A DNA stretch of 64,000 bases, from NCBI GenBank assembly GCA_029547805.1, contig JAKPOP010000003.1:372001-436000 (forward strand), written 5' to 3'. The position numbers and the translations under genes are program-made. The stretch's first letter is position 1, and every line of letters begins with the position of its first letter. The stretch comes from Deltaproteobacteria bacterium. GTDB taxonomy: Bacteria > Myxococcota_A > UBA9042 > DTJE01. The notes beneath the pieces are model-generated. The model saw nothing but the letters and a program-made list of their open reading frames with translations. It did not search any database and was not told the DNA's origin. This document shows positions 27,446-35,048 of this stretch, piece after piece.

Positions 27446-29491
27446 ATGGAATGGCAGGATGCCCTTGGGGCCGGGTCCGAAGTGGGCACCGATGCGCTGG
27501 TCCGGCTGGTGGCGGAGGGCCGACTGGAGGAGGCCCGGGCCCTGGTGCGATCCCGTGCCGACGGCACCTCCGAGGCCCGGCAGCACCAGGCCCTGGCCGA
27601 GGCGGCCGAGGCGGCCGGCAACGTCGCCCTGGCCATCACCGAGTACAACCTCTGTCTGCGTGAGGACCGGAACCAGCCACCGGTGCTGCTCCGACTGGCT
27701 CGGTTGCGGGCCGACATGGGGGACCTGGACCGGGCCATGCGGGCCTACCGCAAGTACCTGGAAGAGAGACCTGAGGACATGGCCGTGCGTCAGGAAGCGG
27801 CCGAGTGCGTCAGCGAGATGGGCCGACCGGACCTGGCCGTCGGTTTCCTGGTCCACGATGCCACCGGAGCGGCCTGCGAGGTCCCGAAGGCCTCCGCCAG
27901 CGTTGCCATCGGCGAGGTCCGTTCCCGGGCAGCCAGGCCTCCGGCAACCGATGACGACCCGTCCTTCCTGCCATCGGACAGCGACTGCGTGACCTTTGCC
28001 ACGATCTTCGCCGGGCGGGAGGGTGTCCATGCCCGACAATGGGCCAGCGCCACCGGACGCACCGGCTACAGCCCCGTTCGGGAGCCCTTCACCGCGGAGG
28101 TCGCCCGCCAGCACCTGCTGGGGACCTACACCGTCGGCATCTACCCGGTGCGCATGGACCAGACGGTCCTCTTCGCCGCGCTGGACTTCGACGTCAGCGC
28201 CGCTGGCAGGACTTCGCCCGACCCAGGGCGGGCCTTCGCCGATCGCATGCGCCGGGCCCATGAAGCGGCCCTTCGGGCGGTGGACGCGGCGGCATCGCTG
28301 GGCCTGTCGGTGCTGCTGGAGGACTCCGGTCACAAGGGGCGACATGTGTGGCTGCTGTTCGCCCAGCCGGTTCCTGCAGCCGCCGCTCGCCGGCTCATGG
28401 CCATCCTGATCGAGACCGCCGCCGTCCACGACCGGGAGGTGTCCATCGAGGCCTTCCCCAAGCAGTCCCGAGTCGCCCCGGGAGGGCTCGGCAACCTGAT
28501 CAAACTCCCCCTGGGGATTCACCGCCTGACCGGCCGGCGAGGCCTGTTGCTGGACCCTGCCACCGGCTTGCCCTTGACGCATCCCTTCGAGGCCCTGGAG
28601 GCCTGCCCCCGCATTCCCCGCAGCCGAGTCCAGCAGATCCTGGAGGCCCAGGATGACGGGGGCATGCCGGCCGGACCGCCGCCGACCCTTCGGGTCCTGG
28701 CCGGAGGCGATGAGGAATTTTCGGCGAAGGGTTGTGAGGCGGAGGCGGAAGACCGGGATCTTGCCGAGTCGGTTCCCGCTCCCAGAGTCCATTCCCCCCC
28801 GGACCCGCGCCCACCCCTCCCGGTGGCACCAACCCCGGCACCATTGCCCGAACGGGAGCCCTATGACCCCATGTCGGACGTCGAGGTGCTGGTGATCCTG
28901 GATCGCTGTCCCGTCCTGGCCGAGGTGGTCCGGCGCATCGGCCAGGGCGGCGTGCTGTCCACCGACGAGCGGGTGGTCCTGACCCACACATTCGGGCACC
29001 TGACACGGGGTCCGGAGGCCGTCAACCACTGGTTGTCCCGGGCTCTGAACCTCGACCCCTGTCTGCTGCTGAAGTCCCGCCTGCGAGGCCACCCGGTCAG
29101 TTGCGCGCGGATCCGCGCTCGCCTGCCCCTGGTCACCGCGGCGGTGGACTGCGCATGCACCTTCGACCCGGGTGCGGGCCTCTACCCCACCCCCCTGCTG
29201 CACCTGGGCAGTCTCCGGGCCACGGACCGGTACGGGGCAGACCCGATCCAGATGAGCCGCCTGGACGCCGATCGGATGGTGGCCGACCTGGTCCAGGCCC
29301 GCGCCCAGGCTGCCCGGGCACTTGAACTGGCGCGCCAGATCGAGGCGCACCTGAAGGCCATCCTGGAGGCGCAGCAGGTGGACCGTCTCCAGGTCACCCG
29401 GGGGACGGTGCGGCTGGTGGCCGATGGCCTGGTGCTGGACCTGTCCGATTCTCTTTCACCGGAGAAAGGCCCATGCCCGTCCTCTACGTGA
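27446..29491 (+). CDS. CRISPR-associated primase-polymerase (CAPP) with helical-repeat N-terminus
   Basis: 681 residues. The N-terminal ~140 residues are TPR-like helices. An archaeo-eukaryotic-type primase-polymerase domain follows (about 180-400) with motif I LDFDV (Asp247-x-Asp249), motif II SGHKGRH (294-300) and the IKLPLG block near 352-357. A C-terminal domain has four spaced cysteines (Cys488, 553, 569, 571) with HPVSC and YPTPLLH, suggesting an Fe-S module like that of primase large subunits. CAPP proteins are known to be operonic with cas1 and cas2 in type III systems and to synthesise DNA during adaptation. The gene overlaps cas1 by 19 nt. Confidence 0.88.
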   Translation: MEWQDALGAGSEVGTDALVRLVAEGRLEEARALVRSRADGTSEARQHQALAEAAEAAGNVALAITEYNLCLREDRNQPPVLLRLARLRADMGDLDRAMRAYRKYLEERPEDMAVRQEAAECVSEMGRPDLAVGFLVHDATGAACEVPKASASVAIGEVRSRAARPPATDDDPSFLPSDSDCVTFATIFAGREGVHARQWASATGRTGYSPVREPFTAEVARQHLLGTYTVGIYPVRMDQTVLFAALDFDVSAAGRTSPDPGRAFADRMRRAHEAALRAVDAAASLGLSVLLEDSGHKGRHVWLLFAQPVPAAAARRLMAILIETAAVHDREVSIEAFPKQSRVAPGGLGNLIKLPLGIHRLTGRRGLLLDPATGLPLTHPFEALEACPRIPRSRVQQILEAQDDGGMPAGPPPTLRVLAGGDEEFSAKGCEAEAEDRDLAESVPAPRVHSPPDPRPPLPVAPTPAPLPEREPYDPMSDVEVLVILDRCPVLAEVVRRIGQGGVLSTDERVVLTHTFGHLTRGPEAVNHWLSRALNLDPCLLLKSRLRGHPVSCARIRARLPLVTAAVDCACTFDPGAGLYPTPLLHLGSLRATDRYGADPIQMSRLDADRMVADLVQARAQAARALELARQIEAHLKAILEAQQVDRLQVTRGTVRLVADGLVLDLSDSLSPEKGPCPSST

Positions 29492-30585
29492 CCGAGCAGG
29501 GAGCCGAGGTGGGCGTGCGGGGGCCCCGGCTGGTGGTTCGCAAGGGGCGGACGGTCCTGGGGGATGTCCGACTGGAGGACTGCCCCCAGGTGGTGCTGAT
29601 GGGCAACGTCCAGGTATCCACCCAGGCCGTCCGGGCGATGCTGCTGGCCGGCGTCGAGGTCCTCTATCTGACCCTGGGGGGACGGTTCCTGGGCCGCCTC
29701 TCCGGCGGCCTGTCCGGCCACATTGCCCTGCGGCAGCGCCAGTTCCAGCAACTCGGGGACGCCGCGTTTGCCCGCGACCTGGCCTCGGTCGTGGTGGACG
29801 GCAAGATCCACAATCAACAGACCCTGTTGCGACGCCATCAGAAGGACATCCAGGACGAGCGGTTGGCCGCGGCCCTGACCCGCATGAGGGCCGCACGGGC
29901 GGCCCTGGAGGGTGCCGGGACGCTCGACCAGGTTCGGGGACTGGAGGGGATCGCGTCCCGAGAGTTCTTTGGGGCCTTCGGGCGACTGATCCGGGCCGAG
30001 GGCATCGAGTTCAGCCGGCGACTGCGCAGGCCGCCTCCCGACCCCGTCAACCTGTTGCTGTCGTTCGGCTACACCCTGCTGGCCGGGTCGATTCACGGCA
30101 TGGTCGAGCAGGCCGGCATGGACCCCTACCTCGGGGCTCTGCACGCCGCCGAGCGCGGCCGCCCGTCCCTGGTCCTGGACCTCATGGAGGAATTCCGACC
30201 GGTGCTGGTCGATGCCACCGTCCTGCGGGTGCTGAACACCCGGGCGATGAGTCGGAGGGACTTCATCTGGCTGGCCGAGGGAGAGGAGACCGAGGTAGAG
30301 GACGAGTGGGAGCGGGAGGAATGGGAGGCGCGGCAGGCGGGGGAGGACCTATTGGGCTCCGACGAGGATCCGGAACCTCCCGCCGGGCGGCGGCGCCTCC
30401 TGCTGACCCCCATGGGCAGTCGGAAGTGGGTGACCGCCTACGAGCGTCGATTGGCCGAGACGGTCGAGTATCCTCGGGCCGGTTGTCGGCTGACCTATCG
30501 CCAGGTCCTGCGGGAGCAGGTATACTGCCTGGCGAGGCATTTCCTGGGCCAGGAGCGGTACCAGTGCTTCCGTTACTCCTGGTGA
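29473..30585 (+). CDS. cas1: Cas1, type III-associated, with acidic insertion
   Basis: 370 residues. Spacer integrase. The catalytic Glu is in GLEGIASREFFGAFG (about 157-171), the His in ALHAAERGRPSLVLDLMEEF (about 219-238) with the following Glu. A highly acidic loop (about 272-310, GEETEVEDEWEREEWEARQ onward) is inserted before the C-terminal RKWVTAYERRL block and makes the protein about 35 residues longer than usual. The start at 29473 has GGAGAAAGG upstream and lies within the end of CAPP, so the two are translationally coupled. It is the only intact Cas1 for the 37-bp-repeat arrays. Confidence 0.95.
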   Translation: MPVLYVTEQGAEVGVRGPRLVVRKGRTVLGDVRLEDCPQVVLMGNVQVSTQAVRAMLLAGVEVLYLTLGGRFLGRLSGGLSGHIALRQRQFQQLGDAAFARDLASVVVDGKIHNQQTLLRRHQKDIQDERLAAALTRMRAARAALEGAGTLDQVRGLEGIASREFFGAFGRLIRAEGIEFSRRLRRPPPDPVNLLLSFGYTLLAGSIHGMVEQAGMDPYLGALHAAERGRPSLVLDLMEEFRPVLVDATVLRVLNTRAMSRRDFIWLAEGEETEVEDEWEREEWEARQAGEDLLGSDEDPEPPAGRRRLLLTPMGSRKWVTAYERRLAETVEYPRAGCRLTYRQVLREQVYCLARHFLGQERYQCFRYSW

Positions 30586-30850
30586 CTGGGGGGTCTTTGA
30601 CAACTGGATCGGTGACATCATGAACGAGCCGAAAAACCTCGCACCTCCCCAGTACCCCCCCGATCGGCGCCAACCCCTGGAAATTCCTACCAGTGGCCCG
30701 AAGGGGTCCGCGGTTTCCGATTACTCTGCAATTTCCGTGACTTGCGCCATTCCGGTCGGTCGTTGGTTGTCATGGGGGGGAGGGGGGTGGGGGGGTCCGT
30801 GGAAACGTGCTATGCTCCCCCTGTTGGGAAGCGGGGCCCCGATGGGTAGG
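30586..30850 (+). promoter_or_regulatory. Leader of array 2 with G-tract and extended -10
   Basis: 265 bp, nearly identical to the array 3 leader. It contains a run of G7-A-G6-T-G7 (30774-30795), able to form a G-quadruplex, followed by TGCTATGCT (30808-30816), an extended -10 placing transcription start about 25-30 bp before the first repeat at 30851. No usual -35 is present at 17 bp; the G-tract occupies that place. Confidence 0.7.
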
Positions 30851-32110
30851 GTCCGAAGAACCACCCCGATGAAGAGGGGATTGAGACATGACCTTTTCCT
30901 CCACCGAGGTGGAAGACTCGGTGTCCGAAGAACCACCCCGATGAAGAGGGGATTGAGACCAGGACTCGTTCATGATCACCTCGCCGGCGTCCGGGATCGT
31001 CCGAAGAACCACCCCGATGAAGAGGGGATTGAGACGTCTCGATTCCTAAAACGACGTTGTACATGCTCGGTGTCCGAAGAACCACCCCGATGAAGAGGGG
31101 ATTGAGACTGTGCACCATGCTCGTTAGCCCAGTGACGTCGGGCCGTCCGAAGAACCACCCCGATGAAGAGGGGATTGAGACGCTATCGCGAGGAGGATTT
31201 TCTGCGAAGCGGCCATGTGTCCGAAGAACCACCCCGATGAAGAGGGGATTGAGACGTAAGACCTCCAGTGGCGGCGGGGCAAGGCCCCAGGTCCGAAGAA
31301 CCACCCCGATGAAGAGGGGATTGAGACCCCCCAGGCCCGGAGATGCGCATCCCGGAGATTGCCGTCCGAAGAACCACCCCGATGAAGAGGGGATTGAGAC
31401 GGCACTTTGTCCTGCTCTTCCATCAGGGCTACGACGGTCCGAAGAACCACCCCGATGAAGAGGGGATTGAGACAGATCCAGGGTGCCTCCCCTGCTGTCA
31501 GTCAGGGGAGTCCGAAGAACCACCCCGATGAAGAGGGGATTGAGACTCCACAGAATACTCCCCCCCGACATCCACACGGATGTGTCCGAAGAACCACCCC
31601 GATGAAGAGGGGATTGAGACCATGGCAGCGGAGGTATCGGCGGTGCAGAAACACTGGTCCGAAGAACCACCCCGATGAAGAGGGGATTGAGACACTGGAG
31701 GTGGAGCATGTACTCTACGTCGCAGATGTGTCCGAAGAACCACCCCGATGAAGAGGGGATTGAGACTCCTCGGCGGCCTCACATGATACACATTCGTCCT
31801 TGTCCGAAGAACCACCCCGATGAAGAGGGGATTGAGACTGATCGCACCGACGACGGCCTCATAGCTGGACGCAGTCCGAAGAACCACCCCGATGAAGAGG
31901 GGATTGAGACCCTCCACCCGCAGCTGAGCGCAATCCCGACACGGGAGTCCGAAGAACCACCCCGATGAAGAGGGGATTGAGACAAGGAAGATTACGGCAG
32001 AAATCATAGCCAGAGAGAAGTCCGAAGAACCACCCCGATGAAGAGGGGATTGAGACAAGAAGGTCTTCGCGAACTCGTACGGCTGGTCCGGGTGTCCGAA
32101 GAACCACCCC
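30851..32110 (+). CRISPR. CRISPR array 2 (type III-type repeat), 17 repeats plus a truncated terminal repeat
   Basis: 37-bp repeat starting GTCCGAAGAACC and ending GGGGATTGAGAC, with CCCC/GGGG forming a short stem; 17 spacers of 35-39 bp. The final repeat (32094-32110) keeps only its first 17 bases, after which sequence runs into the RT promoter, so orientation is +, with the leader at 30586-30850. Repeats are identical to array 3. Spacer 31547-31583 is identical to one in array 3. Cas6 at 44167 is the likely processing enzyme. Confidence 0.98.
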
Positions 32111-32137
32111 ACCCCACACCCCCCAACCCAGCACCCA

Positions 32138-32146
32138 TGCTATCCT
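32138..32146 (+). promoter_or_regulatory. Extended -10 promoter of the RT-CAPP gene
   Basis: TGCTATCCT, 28 bp after the truncated terminal repeat and 29 bp before the GTG at 32176. It overlaps the alternative ATG at 32137, which argues that the real translation start is the downstream GTG. Confidence 0.45.
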
Positions 32147-32175
32147 CGGCCCATCTCAATCTGGCTGGAGGCAGC

Positions 32176-34746
32176 GTGCCCCCGATCACCCTCGAGACCC
32201 TGGCCGACCGGAATCGCCTCCGACGGGCCTTCGACGAGGTACTGGCACGGCGAGGCATGGCAGGAACGGACCGAGTCACCGTGCAGGACTTCGCCGCGAA
32301 CCTCGAGGCCCACATCGCGCAACTGGCCAAGGAACTGGCCTCCGAGACCTACCGTTCCCTGCCGGTGCTGCGGGTCCTCATCCCCGAACAGGACAAGACC
32401 CGCCCTCTGGCGGTCCCGACGGTCCGGGACCGGGTCGTGCAGCGGGCACTCGCGGACCTGCTGCAACCTGTCCTGGAACCCTACCTGTCCCCGGCAGCCT
32501 TCGCCTTCCGCCCCGGAAAGGGAGCCCTCGCCGCCGTGAAGGCCGTCACGAACGCCCTGGAGGAAGGGCACCGTTTCGTGCTGAAGGCCGATATCCAGCG
32601 ATTCTTCGAGCACATCGATCACGGACTGCTGCTGACCTCCCTGGGGACACACGTCACGGACCCCCGCCTGCTTCGCCTGATCCTGGGCATCGTGCGGGCA
32701 CAGGTCCTCGACCACATGACCCTCCATGACTCCATGGTGGGTGTCCACCAGGGGTCTCCCCTCTCCCCGCTGCTGTCGAACCTCTACCTGCTGCCCTTCG
32801 ACCAGGCGGTCACGAATGCCGGTTTCCAGCTGATCCGCTACTGCGACGACTTCGTCGTGCCATGCTCCGAACCCCAGCAGGCCAGGCAATGCCTGGAACT
32901 CTGCCGCCGGTGCCTCGCGGACCTGCGGCTCGCGCTCCATCCGGTCAAGACGCGCCTGTGCACGCCGGAGGAGCCCTTCACCTTCCTGGGCTTCCAATTC
33001 CTGGAGAACCGGGCCGAACCAAGCCCCGACGCGATCGCCTTCCTTCAAAGTCGTCTGGGTGACGTGGCCGCCCGTGGAGGCCAGGCCTCTGAACTCGGAG
33101 AGGTCCTCCGGGGATGGCTCCAGTATTTCGGGACCGTCCCGGAGGCCGTGGTCAGGACCCCCGAAGGAAGACTGGCATGTCAGGGTGCCGGATTGCCCGT
33201 CCCCGTGGAGGCCGAGGCGGCTCCCACTTCCCCTGCGATCACGGATCCCATCGCCACAACTCCCCTCGATGTCACCGATCACCGCTCTGACCAGAAGGCG
33301 CCCCCGAACCCCCTGGGAACCCCTGTTGATTTGGGGCCGTCGGGTCCTTGCCTGCTGGCTCCCGACCACCAGGAGCGGTTTCTGTTCCTCTTTTCGGGCC
33401 GCGAGGACTGCCATGCCCGGGAAATCCTCGATTCCCGGGGACAGCGACGGTTCCAGGTCATCCCCCGCCCCCTGGCTGCGGAGGACCTCGTGGACCACCT
33501 GGCAGGGCGCTGCTGCCTGGGCATCCTGCCGCTGCGCACCAACGGCACGATCCGCATGCTGGTCTTCAACCTCAACGCTCGTCGGGTCCCGTTGGACGCG
33601 GACCCGTCGGAGTGGGAGGCCCGTATCCAGGCAACCCACCGCCATGCCATCGAGATCCGCCAGGCTGCGGCAACCCTGGGACTGGATGCGCTGGTCGAAG
33701 ACTCGGGCGCCAAGGGCCGCCACGTCTGGTTGTTCTTCCAGGAGGCCGTCCAGCCGGCCGTGGCCCGGAGGCTGGCAGCGGAGATCCTGCAGACCGTGAA
33801 GGCTGCCGACTGGGACGAGGTGATCCAGTGCTTCCCCGACCGGGACCGATGGCGACCGGGCTTGGAGGGGCCGATCCTGAAACTGCCTCTGGGCATCCAC
33901 GGTCGGACGGCCCGGCGGTGCTGGCTCCTGGATGACGAGGGTCGCCCGTTGCCTGACCCCGGCGAGGCCCTCCTGCGCGTTCAAGCCATTCCTCGAGAGC
34001 GCCTGATCCAGTGGATGGAGGACGGAGAGACCTCCCAGGCCGGCGACCCCGCACCGGAGGGATCCAGACCGGCCGACCGCCGGGAACCCCCGTGGTCTCT
34101 GAATGACGAGGCGCCCATGGCGGCGTTCCCCAATGTCTGCCGAGTCCTGGCAGGCTGTGCCGTCGTTCGCCATCTCTACCGGAAGGCCCGAGCGACCGGG
34201 TGGCTGTCCCATGGCGAGCGCCTGCTGATGCTCTATTCCCTGGGCCACCTGGGGTCCGAGTCCGAGGCGGCGATCCACCAGGTCATGTCCTTCACGATGA
34301 ACTACAACCGCAAGGTGACCCAGCGATGGTTCGAGTCCCGGAAGGATCACCCGATTTCCTGCATTCGGGTGCAGGAGAGTTTTTCGGGTCTCAGTGCCGG
34401 CGTGGTCTGTGACTGCCGGCTCCGGTCTCCCCGTGGTGGCTATCCATCCCCGGTGCTGCATGCCCTGGCGGCCAGCGAGGTCGATGCCTTTCGCCGGACC
34501 GCGGAGGAACAGGGACGCCAGCGCATGAAGGGCCATCCGGTGGAACGGGCCGAGGCAGAGAGGCTCCTGGGACGGCTGGCTGAACTACGGAGGCAGCAAC
34601 GGGGCATCGAGCAGGCCATTGCTGAGGTACACTCGCTGCTGGCGGCCTTGATGGATGCCACGGGCGGGGATCGCCTGGACCTGTCCAGCGGAACGCTGGT
34701 TCGGGAGCGACAGGAGGGCGGCTGGGCGTTCCGGATGGAGTTGTAG
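32176..34746 (+). CDS. Reverse transcriptase fused to a CAPP-like primase domain
   Basis: 856 residues. The RT domain (1-300) has motif A LKADIQRFF (Asp139), motif B HQGSPLSPLLSN (192-202) and motif C RYCDD (Asp224, Asp225), all consistent with an active group II intron-type RT. The second part (about 395-650) aligns with the CAPP at 27446 (FSGREDCHAREI, SGAKGRHVWLFF, LKLPLGIHGRT), but motif I reads VFNLNAR: Asn465-x-Asn467 instead of Asp-x-Asp. The C-terminal four-Cys module (HPISC, CDC, YPSPVLH) is kept. The GTG start at 32176 follows GGAGG at 4 bp; an ATG at 32137 has no ribosome binding site. Likely role: making or converting prespacers, possibly from RNA. Confidence 0.88.
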   Translation: MPPITLETLADRNRLRRAFDEVLARRGMAGTDRVTVQDFAANLEAHIAQLAKELASETYRSLPVLRVLIPEQDKTRPLAVPTVRDRVVQRALADLLQPVLEPYLSPAAFAFRPGKGALAAVKAVTNALEEGHRFVLKADIQRFFEHIDHGLLLTSLGTHVTDPRLLRLILGIVRAQVLDHMTLHDSMVGVHQGSPLSPLLSNLYLLPFDQAVTNAGFQLIRYCDDFVVPCSEPQQARQCLELCRRCLADLRLALHPVKTRLCTPEEPFTFLGFQFLENRAEPSPDAIAFLQSRLGDVAARGGQASELGEVLRGWLQYFGTVPEAVVRTPEGRLACQGAGLPVPVEAEAAPTSPAITDPIATTPLDVTDHRSDQKAPPNPLGTPVDLGPSGPCLLAPDHQERFLFLFSGREDCHAREILDSRGQRRFQVIPRPLAAEDLVDHLAGRCCLGILPLRTNGTIRMLVFNLNARRVPLDADPSEWEARIQATHRHAIEIRQAAATLGLDALVEDSGAKGRHVWLFFQEAVQPAVARRLAAEILQTVKAADWDEVIQCFPDRDRWRPGLEGPILKLPLGIHGRTARRCWLLDDEGRPLPDPGEALLRVQAIPRERLIQWMEDGETSQAGDPAPEGSRPADRREPPWSLNDEAPMAAFPNVCRVLAGCAVVRHLYRKARATGWLSHGERLLMLYSLGHLGSESEAAIHQVMSFTMNYNRKVTQRWFESRKDHPISCIRVQESFSGLSAGVVCDCRLRSPRGGYPSPVLHALAASEVDAFRRTAEEQGRQRMKGHPVERAEAERLLGRLAELRRQQRGIEQAIAEVHSLLAALMDATGGDRLDLSSGTLVRERQEGGWAFRMEL

Positions 34747-34758
34747 GGTCCGAAGGTC

Positions 34759-34777
34759 TGTACCGCACCCGGTTCCC
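34759..34777. repeat. 19-bp direct repeat, right copy
   Basis: Exact copy of 26855-26873, 12 bp after the RT-CAPP stop and just before the vWA relic. It marks the junction between duplicated copies A and B. Confidence 0.85.
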
Positions 34778-34782
34778 AACGT

Positions 34783-35032
34783 TACCTGACCACCCATGGC
34801 ACCGACCCCATATGGGTCTTCCGCCATTCCCGGAAGCACGGCCATCGGCGCTTCCTGATGGTAACCGATGGCATCGGGGACCTCATCGCCGAAGAGGAAC
34901 AGACCTTCCGAACTCGGCTGCTTCCCTCAACCTCTTGCGAATCGGCCTCTGGGATGCGGCCGTCCCGGTCCGAGCCCCAGGAGGCCCTCGCCCGCACGTC
35001 CTGGGACCTCACTTGAGACGGGGGGCCGGTTC
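34783..35032 (+). pseudogene. Decayed 3' end of the vWA gene (copy B)
   Basis: About 250 bp aligning with 26541-26800: matching stretches include CACCCATGGCACCGAC and CGGCGCTTCCTGATGGT, the region around the GAGGAACAG codons, and the tail after the stop (GGGGGCCGGT). Small deletions and substitutions break the frame. Only the final third of the vWA domain is represented and there is no start. It shows that copy B once had a vWA gene ending just before the convergent Lon-like gene. Confidence 0.8.
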
Positions 35033-35048
35033 CCGGAACACCGCCACC

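Noticed and set aside
34748-34755. GTCCGAAG after the RT-CAPP stop, equal to the start of the 37-bp repeat
   Set aside because: Only eight bases match and nothing around it is spaced like an array.
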